A stretch of 64,000 bases of DNA from DTU013 sp964490975. GTDB lineage: Bacteria > Bacillota > Clostridia > Acetivibrionales > DTU013. The translations under genes were made by a program, and so were the position numbers. Below are positions 33,637 to 42,291 of this stretch, piece by piece; position 1 is the first letter of the stretch; each line of letters starts with the position of its first letter. Location of the stretch: positions 21,207-85,206 of the forward strand of contig CAZBEQ010000009.1 in NCBI GenBank assembly GCA_964490975.1, given 5' to 3'. Below the pieces are notes generated by a model, which did not search any database, was not told the DNA's origin, and saw only the letters and a program-made list of their open reading frames with translations.

Positions 33637-35679
33637 ATGGGTTATCATACGCTAGAAGCTTTAATGAAACTATCCGTTATCATTTTTCTTACAGCAGCAG
33701 CAGCTTCTTTGCTTTTCTCAAAACGACACAAAATGTGTAATATTGTTTCAAATATACTGAACATGACAGCTTCCGTCTCAGGCGCAGCCGCCGCTGTTAT
33801 ATACCTGATGCAGGGAGGCAAGCCCATACAGATATTTTGCATACAGTCTTCAGTACCTATAGTGAACCTTGATATGACGCTTGACAGGCTTTCGGCATTT
33901 TTCATACTTGCGCTGTGTGTACTTGTATTATGCGTTTCAATTTATTCTATAGGGTATGTTTCACATTACTATGGCAAAAGGAATGTAGGCGTTTTCAACT
34001 TTCTTTATTCTACCTTCATACTGTCGATGCTCCTTGTGATGACTGCAGGTAATGCGGTCTTCTTTTTTGCAGTATGGGAGATCATGGCAGTCGTCTCGTA
34101 TTTTCTTGTTGTTTTTGAGTCCGAGCATTGTGAAAAGCAAAAGGCGGGAACGCTTTATATCATAATGACACACATAGGAACTGCTTTCCTTATGATAGCT
34201 TTCATGATGATGTACAGCTATACAAAAACCTTTGACATCTCAGCCGATGCTTCAGCGATACCTCCTGCAGCCAGAAATACCATGTTCATATTTTTTCTCA
34301 TAGGTTTTGGTACCAAAGCAGGTGTAATACCGCTGCATATCTGGCTCCCGCGTGCACATCCCGCTGCGCCCGGCAATATTTCGTCACTTATGTCGGGCAT
34401 AATGATAAAGACAGCCATATACGGACTTCTGAGGTTTGTGCTGGTATACCTGGGAGTGGAGAATACCTGGTGGGGTGTAGTGCTTTTAGCTGTCGGTATC
34501 GTTTCTGCAGTACTTGGTGTTGCATATGCGTTTGTAGAAAATAATATCAAGAGACTTCTTGCATACAGCAGTATCGAAAATATAGGGATCATACTTATCG
34601 GTATGGGAACTGCATTCATAGCATTCTCCATGAAAAATGGGGCGGCGGGCGCGCTGGCAATTGCTGCAGCTCTTTTCCACACATTTAATCACACTCTGTT
34701 CAAAGGTGGATTATTCATGGGAGCCGGATCGGTTCATTTTTCTACCCATACTTTGAATATGGAGCATCTGGGCGGACTCATCAAAAAAATGCCCGTAACA
34801 GCCGTACTTGTGCTCGGAGGAGCCCTGTCGATCTCGGCTATAGTTCCGTTCAATGGATTTGCAAGCGAATGGCTGACACTCCAGTCGATTTTCAGTGTTA
34901 TCATTCCGGGTGAGGCAATGATCGATATAACAGCGATACTTGCTGTAGCAGCGTTGGCCTTGGCGGGTGCACTGGCTGCGGCTACCTTCGTGAAGTTTTT
35001 TGGGATATCGTTTTTGGGTGTCAGCAGGACCGAGCATGCTGAATATGCCAGAGAAGTGCCTGCAGTAATGAGTATAGGCACAGGACTTCTTATAGTTCCA
35101 TGTCTGGTGCTTGGGCTTTTCCCGATGATATTTCTGAGGCTCACTGACGGCTTGGTTACCGAACTTGCGGGACAATCGGTCATAGAGCAGCTGGATGGGC
35201 CCCTGCTCATAGCAAAATATCAGGCTGCGGCAAACGGCAACGCCATTTCTCCGCTTGAGATAATGGTACTTCTGCTGGCACTGTTAATTCTTACATTCCT
35301 CGTTATAAGGCTAATTGGTGGAAAGTACATTGAACGAAAATATGGGACCTGGGACTGCGGCTTTAAAGCGTTGAACTCCAGGATGCAGTACAGCTCTACG
35401 GGCTTTTCGAAGCCGGTGCAGATAGTATTCAGGATACTTTTCAGACCGTCAAGACAGCTGAAAGTCACCGGAAATGACCGTTATCATCCTGAAAGCATGG
35501 AATATACAACAGAGACAGAGTCGATTTTTGAAAAATACATATATCTGCCGATACTCAATTTCGCCAGGAAAATTTCAAGAAGGACGAAGTTTGCCGTACA
35601 GACAGGAAGTGTACACAGGTACCTTACTTATATATTTATTGCAGTTTTGCTGCTTATGCTTTATAACAAGCTAGCTTGA
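33637..35679 (+). CDS. Ehr/group 4 hydrogenase-like complex: NuoL/HyfB-like antiporter subunit
   Basis: About 680 residues from the ATG at 33637; an earlier TTG at 33613 is possible. The many-helix proton-conducting family (Proton_antipo_M) is clear: WEIMAVVSYFLVVFE with the key glutamate, GFGTKAGVIPLHIWLPRAHP and MIKTAIYGLLRF with membrane lysines, FHTFNHTLFKGGLFMGAGSV. The C-terminal part (after about 560) contains KYGTWDCGFKALNSRMQYSSTGFSKP, the HyfB/HycC tail. It should couple electron transfer to ion pumping. It opens a six-gene operon with the gene order L-like, H-like, K-like, N/M-like, C+D-like, I+B-like. Confidence 0.9.
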   Translation: MGYHTLEALMKLSVIIFLTAAAASLLFSKRHKMCNIVSNILNMTASVSGAAAAVIYLMQGGKPIQIFCIQSSVPIVNLDMTLDRLSAFFILALCVLVLCVSIYSIGYVSHYYGKRNVGVFNFLYSTFILSMLLVMTAGNAVFFFAVWEIMAVVSYFLVVFESEHCEKQKAGTLYIIMTHIGTAFLMIAFMMMYSYTKTFDISADASAIPPAARNTMFIFFLIGFGTKAGVIPLHIWLPRAHPAAPGNISSLMSGIMIKTAIYGLLRFVLVYLGVENTWWGVVLLAVGIVSAVLGVAYAFVENNIKRLLAYSSIENIGIILIGMGTAFIAFSMKNGAAGALAIAAALFHTFNHTLFKGGLFMGAGSVHFSTHTLNMEHLGGLIKKMPVTAVLVLGGALSISAIVPFNGFASEWLTLQSIFSVIIPGEAMIDITAILAVAALALAGALAAATFVKFFGISFLGVSRTEHAEYAREVPAVMSIGTGLLIVPCLVLGLFPMIFLRLTDGLVTELAGQSVIEQLDGPLLIAKYQAAANGNAISPLEIMVLLLALLILTFLVIRLIGGKYIERKYGTWDCGFKALNSRMQYSSTGFSKPVQIVFRILFRPSRQLKVTGNDRYHPESMEYTTETESIFEKYIYLPILNFARKISRRTKFAVQTGSVHRYLTYIFIAVLLLMLYNKLA

Positions 35680-35697
35680 TCGAATGGGGAGAATAGT

Positions 35698-36657
35698 ATG
35701 ACCGGTTTTTTGAGTAATTTAATATACATTGTGGTTCAGTTCATCGTTATAGTTCTGGCTGCGCCTCTTGTAGACGGGGTGATCAAGAAGATAAAGGCCC
35801 TGACCCAGAAGAGGAAGGGTGCCCCGTTGCTGCAGATGTACTATGATTTGTTCAAACTGCTGAAAAAAAGTTCTGTAGTTTCTGAAACTTCATCATGGGT
35901 ATTTAAAGCTGCACCTTACGTTGTGTTCATTACTGCTGCTGTGGCGGGACTGATGGTCCCGGCATCAACACTGTTTACACCTGAGGGCTTTCCCGGTGAT
36001 ATTATATTGATAGTTTATCTGCTTGCGCTGGGAAGGTTTTTCATGATGCTTGCGGGACTCGACACGGGCAGCACCTTCGGAGGAATGGGCAGTAGCAGGG
36101 AAGCTATGATTTCGTCACTTACAGAGCCTTCGATAATGGTTTCGCTCTTTACTGCAGGACTTGCGGCGGGTACTACTTCCTTATCCGGCATAATGCAGGC
36201 ATCAAAGGGACTTGGGATGCCATTGTCACAACCGCTTTATATAATGCTGTTCCTTACATTTCTGATAGTTATTATTGCTGAAACTTCCAGGACACCGGTG
36301 GATGATCCGGCTACCCACCTCGAATTGACAATGGTACACGAGGCCATGATCCTTGAATACTCAGGAAGGCACTTGGCACTGATGGAACTCGGGGCATCGA
36401 TTAAGCAGCTGGTTTTCATAACTATACTGGTAAACATATGCCTGCCTCATGATCAGCTTTTTGCAGCTGCCGGTATCGCTGCGGTGCTTTTGTCACTTGT
36501 GCTTTATCTCTTGAAGGTGGTTTTTGCCGCTGCTATAGTTGCGTTAATAGAAGTAAGTACGGTCAAGTTCAGATTTTTCAGTGTACCAAACCTTGCGGCA
36601 CTGTCGTTTATACTTGCTTTCACAGGGTTTCTGGAGCACTTTGTTCTTGGGAGGTAA
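35698..36657 (+). CDS. Ehr/group 4 hydrogenase-like complex: NuoH/HyfC-like membrane subunit
   Basis: 319 residues, about eight helices. Family motifs: APLVDGVIKKIKALTQKRKG, PLLQMYYDLFKLLKKSS, ETSRTPVDDPATHLELTMVHEAMILEYSG. The last, rich in acidic residues, forms the proton entry loop next to the hydrogenase-like module in NuoH/HycD proteins. It starts 18 bases after the previous stop and its stop overlaps the next start. Confidence 0.92.
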   Translation: MTGFLSNLIYIVVQFIVIVLAAPLVDGVIKKIKALTQKRKGAPLLQMYYDLFKLLKKSSVVSETSSWVFKAAPYVVFITAAVAGLMVPASTLFTPEGFPGDIILIVYLLALGRFFMMLAGLDTGSTFGGMGSSREAMISSLTEPSIMVSLFTAGLAAGTTSLSGIMQASKGLGMPLSQPLYIMLFLTFLIVIIAETSRTPVDDPATHLELTMVHEAMILEYSGRHLALMELGASIKQLVFITILVNICLPHDQLFAAAGIAAVLLSLVLYLLKVVFAAAIVALIEVSTVKFRFFSVPNLAALSFILAFTGFLEHFVLGR

Positions 36658-37316
36658 TGATGGAAAATTTTAATGATATATTATCGGTATTGATACTGCT
36701 AACGGCGTTCTTGCTGATGGCAAATAAAAGGGTTAAATCCTATATCCGCACTTTCAGGCTGCAGTCTGCGCTGATAGCGTTTGCGGCAGGAGTCATGGGC
36801 TTAAGAAATTTCCTTCATGAAGGAAGTATCGACGTTCTGATACTGTGTATCATAATAGTGGCACTGAAGGTAATATACATACCGAACCTTCTGAACAAGA
36901 CTTTTGCCGGCGTTGGATATAAGGTCGAAAAGGACTTTTATTTGAATGTACCATCGCTGATACTTATCTGCTGCGGGCTTGTTGTGTTTTCATATTACTG
37001 TATTTCAGAGATTTCATATTTTGTTGAGGGAGGGATCACTGCTCAGGTGGTCAACTCTGTCTCTCTTGTGCTGATTGGGTTGTTTTTCATGATCAGCAGA
37101 AAGAAAGCTATCGGTCAGATCGTTGGATTTCTTGTAATAGAAAACGGCATATTTGTAACTGCTATGTTTGCTGCAAACGGAATGCCGTTCATAGTTGACA
37201 TGGGTATATTTATTGACATTATTACAGCTGTTTTGATAATGGGTATCATAGTGTTCAGGATCAATGAGAAATTTGATTCTATAGATATAAACAAATTAAA
37301 GAAACTGAGGGGTTAG
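36657..37316 (+). CDS. Ehr/group 4 hydrogenase-like complex: NuoK/HyfE-like subunit
   Basis: 219 residues, the length of HyfE (about 216). Six to seven helices; the second half has NSVSLVLIGLFFMISRKKAIGQIVGFLVIENGIFVTAM, which carries the NuoK-like membrane glutamate (VIENG). The start ATG overlaps the previous stop (TAATG); a second ATG three bases on is equally possible behind GGGAGG. Confidence 0.88.
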   Translation: MMENFNDILSVLILLTAFLLMANKRVKSYIRTFRLQSALIAFAAGVMGLRNFLHEGSIDVLILCIIIVALKVIYIPNLLNKTFAGVGYKVEKDFYLNVPSLILICCGLVVFSYYCISEISYFVEGGITAQVVNSVSLVLIGLFFMISRKKAIGQIVGFLVIENGIFVTAMFAANGMPFIVDMGIFIDIITAVLIMGIIVFRINEKFDSIDINKLKKLRG

Positions 37317-37320
37317 TAAG

Positions 37321-39027
37321 ATGGGGTTCCTTCTTTGGATATTGCCGCTTTTATCGGTGCCTGTTTTTGCTTTGTTAAAACAAAGAAAGGCATGGCACGC
37401 CGTAAGCATCATAACTTCAGCAGCGATGCTTGCAGCTGCAGCGAAGGCAACTGTCAGCGTGATCAATACAGGCTTGTTGGAGTATGCAGCCTTGGGCGGA
37501 TTGTTCCATATAGATCCGCTTAGCATAATCATTATCGACATTGTGGTGGTAATAGGTTTTTTGGCCGCCGTATTCTCAATGGGATATCTTAACGAGGAAC
37601 TGAAACATGGCAAGATAGAGGGAAGCAAAATAAAGCTTTACTATATGCTTATGTATGTTTTTATGTTTACAATGATATTTGCGCTCAGTGTCAGAAACAT
37701 GGGTATAATGTGGATCGCTATAGAAGCAACCACCCTTGCATCTGCTTTCCTTGTAGGCTTCTACAACGATAAGCGTGCGACCGAGGCAACATGGAAGTAT
37801 GTGATTATATGTTCTGTAGGTATTGCTGTTGCGATGCTTGGAATCATATTCCTCCATTTGTCGTCAACGGGTCTGCTTGAAGGATCAAAGCAGCTTGACT
37901 GGACGGCTTTATACGGCGAAGCGGACAAACTGAAAAGCCCGCTTCTGAGACTTGCATTCATTTTTATTCTGGTCGGCTTCGGCACAAAGGCAGGCCTATC
38001 ACCCATGCATACCTGGCTGCCCGATGCCCACAGCCAGTCGCCGTCACCTATCAGCGCGCTTTTGTCGGGAGTACTTCTAAACAGCGCAATGTATGCAATA
38101 ATAAGGACTGTATCTATAGTAAATAAAAACCTGGGCAGCAGCGTTTTTACAGGAAGGATACTGATTGCTGCCGGCATGCTCTCGATTGTCACCGCCGCTT
38201 TGTTTATACTGACACAGAAGGATTATAAAAGATTACTGGCATACTCCAGTATCGAGCATATGGGTATAATAGCAGTTTCGATCGGTGTTTTTACTCCGGC
38301 TGCGGTTTTTGCAGGACTATTTCATATGATAAACCATTCGTTTACTAAATCGATGCTGTTCCTTACGTCTGGCAGCATACTTCAAAAATACGGCACAAGG
38401 GAAATTTCAAGAGTAAAGGGCTTGCTCAGGATGCTTCCGGTATCAGGGACGATATTTTTCCTGGGATTGTTTGCAATAGCCGGCACACCGCCATTTAGTG
38501 TATTTGCCAGTGAGTTCAACGTAATGACTGCTATATTTGAGAATGGCGGCTTTGTACTGGGAGCGGTCTTTGCTTTGCTGCTTGCGTTAGTTTTTACGGG
38601 CATAGCCTTCTCGCTGTTCAAAATATTCTGGAGCAGCAGGGGGGACGGTTCTGCAGAGAATAAGAATATTGCTGAGAGCTGTAAGGACAGCTGCGAGAGC
38701 AGTGAAGATAGCTATGAAAGCAGTGAGGACAGCTGCGAGAGCAGTGAAGATAGCTATGAAAGCAGTGAGGACAGCTGCGAGAGCAGTGAAGATAGCTATG
38801 AAAACAGTGGGGACAGCTGCGAAACAGAAAGCGACAGCTGCGAGACTGAAAGCGAAAGCTCTGAGTCCAGTGCAAATCACACGGCATTAGTTGCAGGGGA
38901 GACAAACAAGGCGGGAACGGTCGTAATAGCAGTATTGCTTGCTGTCATACTGTTCATGGGCTTTTATATGCCTTCAGAATTAAAGGAACTGCTCACAAAG
39001 GCACAGCAGATCATTATCGGAGGATAG
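37321..39027 (+). CDS. Ehr/group 4 hydrogenase-like complex: HyfF-like antiporter subunit with acidic repeat insert
   Basis: 568 residues. Proton_antipo_M family: WIAIEATTLASAFLVGFYND, GFGTKAGLSPMHTWLPDAHS, SAMYAIIR, HMINHSFTKSMLFLTSG. Between what should be the last two helices it carries an insert of about 75 residues (440-515) built from a 14-residue repeat SCESSEDSYESSED, very rich in Ser, Glu, Asp and Cys. HyfF relatives do not have this. The insert lies in a loop and is flanked by a final helix (VVIAVLLAVILFMGFYM). The DNA repeat is 42 bp. Confidence 0.9.
   Translation: MGFLLWILPLLSVPVFALLKQRKAWHAVSIITSAAMLAAAAKATVSVINTGLLEYAALGGLFHIDPLSIIIIDIVVVIGFLAAVFSMGYLNEELKHGKIEGSKIKLYYMLMYVFMFTMIFALSVRNMGIMWIAIEATTLASAFLVGFYNDKRATEATWKYVIICSVGIAVAMLGIIFLHLSSTGLLEGSKQLDWTALYGEADKLKSPLLRLAFIFILVGFGTKAGLSPMHTWLPDAHSQSPSPISALLSGVLLNSAMYAIIRTVSIVNKNLGSSVFTGRILIAAGMLSIVTAALFILTQKDYKRLLAYSSIEHMGIIAVSIGVFTPAAVFAGLFHMINHSFTKSMLFLTSGSILQKYGTREISRVKGLLRMLPVSGTIFFLGLFAIAGTPPFSVFASEFNVMTAIFENGGFVLGAVFALLLALVFTGIAFSLFKIFWSSRGDGSAENKNIAESCKDSCESSEDSYESSEDSCESSEDSYESSEDSCESSEDSYENSGDSCETESDSCETESESSESSANHTALVAGETNKAGTVVIAVLLAVILFMGFYMPSELKELLTKAQQIIIGG
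38684..38855 (+). repeat. 42-bp coding tandem repeat inside the HyfF-like gene
   Basis: AGCTGCGAGAGCAGTGAAGA plus TAGCTATGAAAGCAGTGAGGAC, repeated about three times and then decaying into AGCGACAGCTGCGAGACT-type units. Encodes SCESSEDSYESSED. No gap. Confidence 0.9.
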
Positions 39028-39030
39028 GAA

Positions 39031-40614
39031 ATGAGCGCTGAAGAAAAAGTAATACAACTTATAAATGAATTTGGCGAGTATATACTGTCAAGTTCTGTAT
39101 ACAACGGCAACGAGCATTATATTGAAATCGATGCTGAAATGGTTGCCAGGATTTCGGAATTTATTTACAAAAAGCTGGGGTGCCCATTGGCATCAATGTT
39201 TGCGTCAGATGAAAGGAATTTGTCCGGGAATTACTGTATTTACTATACATTTGCAGACAGAAGCGCCGCAAGGCTGTTTGTATTGAAAACCGTCCACAGT
39301 CCCGATAATATGACCTTCAGATCGATATGCACACAGGTACCCGCTGCGGCGCTCTATGAAAGAGAAATAAAAGATATGTTCGGTCTTGTCCCATTGGAAC
39401 ATCCCGATCCCGGCAGGCTTGTCTTTCATAGTAACTGGCCCGAGGGTCAATATCCTCTTAGAAAGGATTTCGATGCCTCCGTTAAGCCGGAAAGGGCAAA
39501 TGTGGAAATTGCCTTTAAAAAGGTAAATGGAGAGGGAGTATTTGAAGTGCCTGTTGGCCCTGTCCATGCGGGCATTATCGAACCGGGGCATTTCAGGTTC
39601 AGTGTTGCTGGTGAGCCAATAATCAATCTGGAGGCTCAGCTTTACTTTGTGCATAAGGGTATTGAGAAAATGTGCGAGGGTCAGTCAATAGAGAAATGCC
39701 TTTTTATTGCAGAGCGTATTTCCGGTGATGAATCCTTCACAAATTCAATGGCTTACTGTCAGGCAGTCGAGAGAGCAGCAGGTATTGAAATACCTTTGCG
39801 TGCTAAATATACAAGGGTGGTTTTTGCAGAAATGGAACGGCTGACAAGCCATCTTGGTGACCTTGCGGGTATTTGCCTTGATGTGGCCTATGGCTTTGCC
39901 GCCTTTCAGTTCAGGATGTTGAGGGGATGGAGCTACCAGATAGCAGATATACTTTGCAGCATGAGGTTTTTAAGGAATGTCAATAAACCTGGCGGTATAA
40001 GGAAGGATTTTGTTAGCGGGAAAGAGAAGAAAGTACTGGAGCTGCTTGAAAGAATAAAGAGTGAACTGACCGACACGGCTGCTATTATCCGGGCAAACAA
40101 CCTTTTTATCGATAGAGTTGAGAATACCGGTGTACTGTCGCTGCGGACGGCGCTTGATCTGAATGCCGTCGGACCTGCCGGGCGTGCAGCAGGCGTTCGG
40201 AATGATGTAAGAAAAAGCTTTCCTTACGCGGCTTATGGTGAATTGGAATTCAAGGTGCCCGAGCACAATAACGGGGATGTTAACTGTAGGATGAATGTTA
40301 AGATAGAAGAATGCCTTGAGTCAATTGATATAATTACAAAAGCCTTGAATGGGATGCCATCAGGAAGTATTTCGGAAGCGTTGCCTGCAATAAAGCCATA
40401 CGTTTCTGCTTTCGGTATGACTGAGGCGCCAAGGGGCGAAAACGTGCACTGGCTGATGATCGGTGAGAACAATACGATTTTCAGATACAAGATAAGAACA
40501 CCGTCCTTCTGTAACTGGCCGGCAGTATGTCATGCGGTGAAGGGCAATGTCATACCTGATTTCCCGCTTATCAACAAGAGCTTTAACCTGTCATATGCGG
40601 GGAATGACCTGTAA
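39031..40614 (+). CDS. Ehr-type large subunit (NuoC-NuoD/HycE-like) lacking NiFe ligands
   Basis: 527 residues. Residues about 1-155 are NuoC/HycE-N-like (ALYEREIKDMFGLVPLEHPDP, EGQYPLRKDF). Residues 170-527 are hydrogenase large subunit/NuoD-like (PVGPVHAGIIEPGHFRFSV, FVHKGIEKMCEG, VVFAEMERLTSHLGDLAG). The first nickel-iron motif, normally R-x-C-G-x-x-C, reads RISGDESFT (229-237; Ser and Glu at the cysteine positions). The second, normally D-P-C-x-x-C at the C terminus, reads NLSYAGNDL (519-527; Ser and Gly). No NiFe site is possible. This is the signature of Ehr complexes, related to both group 4 hydrogenases and complex I, whose electron acceptor is unknown. Confidence 0.92.
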   Translation: MSAEEKVIQLINEFGEYILSSSVYNGNEHYIEIDAEMVARISEFIYKKLGCPLASMFASDERNLSGNYCIYYTFADRSAARLFVLKTVHSPDNMTFRSICTQVPAAALYEREIKDMFGLVPLEHPDPGRLVFHSNWPEGQYPLRKDFDASVKPERANVEIAFKKVNGEGVFEVPVGPVHAGIIEPGHFRFSVAGEPIINLEAQLYFVHKGIEKMCEGQSIEKCLFIAERISGDESFTNSMAYCQAVERAAGIEIPLRAKYTRVVFAEMERLTSHLGDLAGICLDVAYGFAAFQFRMLRGWSYQIADILCSMRFLRNVNKPGGIRKDFVSGKEKKVLELLERIKSELTDTAAIIRANNLFIDRVENTGVLSLRTALDLNAVGPAGRAAGVRNDVRKSFPYAAYGELEFKVPEHNNGDVNCRMNVKIEECLESIDIITKALNGMPSGSISEALPAIKPYVSAFGMTEAPRGENVHWLMIGENNTIFRYKIRTPSFCNWPAVCHAVKGNVIPDFPLINKSFNLSYAGNDL

Positions 40615-40634
40615 AAGGGGATCGGAGGATTGAA

Positions 40635-41570
40635 ATGTTTAAAAGTCTAGAAAAAATAATAAAGTATCCAAGGCTTACACAGAATTATCCCCAGAAGGCT
40701 CTTGATACAAAGTATTTTATAGTCAGGCCCTATATTGACAGGGAAAAATGCAATGGTTGCGGGGAGTGTTCCTGCCACTGTCCTACAGGAGCGATAGTTG
40801 ATTCAAATGATAACACAAAGATATCCATTAAATATGATGAATGCATATTCTGCGCGATGTGCGAGGAAGTATGCCCTGTAGGCGCAGTAAGGTTTACAAA
40901 TGATTTCGAACTGGCGCAAAGGGACAGAAGCCTACTGATAAGCGGAGCAGTCATGGCGAGTGAGGGCGCGACTGGAAAATCGCAGATAGACAGTACAGCC
41001 AAAGCCGATGGGGGCAGTGCCGGAAAATCGCAGATAGGCAGCACAGCAAAAGCCGATGGGGGCAGTGCCGGAAAATTGCAGATAGAAGGTACAGCCACAG
41101 CTGATGAGGGCAGTGCGCTTGAATTGACTGATACAGAGCTGGAAGACCGACTCAGGGAAAAAATCAGAAAGCTTTTCGGCAGGAGCCTGCAGATACGTGA
41201 AGTAGATGCCGGCTCATGCAATGGCTGCGATTACGAAGTAAATGGTTTGAACAATCCTTTCAATGATATAGAACGGCTTGGGATCCATTTTGTTGCATCA
41301 CCAAGACATGCTGATATGCTACTGGTCACAGGACCTGTTTCGCGTAATATGGAACAGGCCTTGATAAAAACCTATGAGGCAACTCCGGATCCGAAGCTGG
41401 TCGTTGCAATAGGAACCTGTGCATGCAGCGGGGGAATATTCAGGGATTGTTATGCTACAGGCAAAGGAATCGATACCGTAATACCTGTGGATGTGTATGT
41501 GCCCGGCTGCCCGCCAAGGCCGCAGACAATACTTTATGGGATACTGAAAGCATTGGACAGGGTAAAATAA
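40635..41570 (+). CDS. Ehr-type fused ferredoxin (NuoI-like) and small subunit (NuoB-like)
   Basis: 311 residues. N-terminal ferredoxin domain with two 4Fe-4S motifs: CNGCGECSCHCPTG and CIFCAMCEEVCPVG. Then a linker of about 55 residues (110-165) made of a 16-residue repeat GKSQIDSTAKADGGSA. The C-terminal domain is NuoB/HycG-like with CNGCDYEV, GTCACSGG and PGCPPRPQ, the cysteines of the proximal 4Fe-4S cluster. In HyfH/HyfI relatives these are two proteins; here they are one chain joined by a repeat linker. It would pass electrons from a donor to the large subunit. Confidence 0.9.
   Translation: MFKSLEKIIKYPRLTQNYPQKALDTKYFIVRPYIDREKCNGCGECSCHCPTGAIVDSNDNTKISIKYDECIFCAMCEEVCPVGAVRFTNDFELAQRDRSLLISGAVMASEGATGKSQIDSTAKADGGSAGKSQIGSTAKADGGSAGKLQIEGTATADEGSALELTDTELEDRLREKIRKLFGRSLQIREVDAGSCNGCDYEVNGLNNPFNDIERLGIHFVASPRHADMLLVTGPVSRNMEQALIKTYEATPDPKLVVAIGTCACSGGIFRDCYATGKGIDTVIPVDVYVPGCPPRPQTILYGILKALDRVK
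40972..41113 (+). repeat. 48-bp coding tandem repeat inside the ferredoxin/small-subunit gene
   Basis: Three copies of a 16-codon unit that reads GKSQI(D/G)STAKADGGSA, the third diverged (GKLQIEGTATADEGSA). Encodes the linker between the two iron-sulfur domains. Confidence 0.9.
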
Positions 41571-41664
41571 AGAAAGCTGCGGTAAAAGGATATGACAATC
41601 AGTACAAATGCTGAGATTTCTGTGGCAGAGGGTTAAGTAAAAGCATTAGAAAAGGATATGGGCA

Positions 41665-42204
41665 ATGGGTGAAATACATCTTGTTGAATTGAAGTGTGAT
41701 GAGCGAAAAAAAGCAGATGAATTGGCAGAACTCGCAAGAGTTATATGGATAGAGCACTATACACCTATAATAGGCGCTGACCAGGTGGAATACATGCTAG
41801 CCAGATTCCAGACCGCTGACAAGATACTTGATGACATTGCTTCTAACGGTTACCAGTATTTCATTACGTATGACGGACCCAGTTCTGCTGGTTCGAAGCT
41901 CGCCGGCTACTTTGCCATTAAACCCGAATATGACAAAAAAGCGCTGTTCCTAAGCAAGCTCTACATAGAAAAAAGCAGCCGCGGCTGTGGTATATCAAGA
42001 ATGATGCTCGACAAAATGCTTATGATAGCCAGGGAGGCAGACTTGAGTTATATATGGCTGAATGTAAACAAGCATAATAGCTCTGTAGACATATATAAGA
42101 AGCTTGGCTTCAAAGTTGCCGAGGAGATAGTGACCGATATCGGAGACGGATATGTCATGGATGACTACAGAATGCGCCTCGAAATCAATAACAGCAGTCT
42201 TTGA
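41665..42204 (+). CDS. GNAT-family acetyltransferase
   Basis: 179 residues. The acetyl-CoA motif LSKLYIEKSSRGCGISRMML lies at about 95-115 (R-G-x-G-I), followed by YIWLNVNKHNSSVDIYKKLGFKV, a common GNAT C-terminal pattern. The N terminus includes ELARVIWIEHYTPIIG, typical of a broad group of uncharacterised amine acetyltransferases. The substrate is unknown. It follows the Ehr operon by about 95 bases and precedes NAD salvage genes; no functional link is apparent. Confidence 0.82.
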   Translation: MGEIHLVELKCDERKKADELAELARVIWIEHYTPIIGADQVEYMLARFQTADKILDDIASNGYQYFITYDGPSSAGSKLAGYFAIKPEYDKKALFLSKLYIEKSSRGCGISRMMLDKMLMIAREADLSYIWLNVNKHNSSVDIYKKLGFKVAEEIVTDIGDGYVMDDYRMRLEINNSSL

Positions 42205-42291
42205 ACGCATCATTCAGCACCTCAAAGCTCTCAATTACTTGAATGCCGGACAAAATGCGAGTAAGATAATAGCAATTGATGGAGGTGCAAT

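Noticed and set aside
38587..38905. Minus-strand frames in the HyfF-like gene
   Set aside because: They arise from the 42-bp coding repeat and have no ribosome sites.
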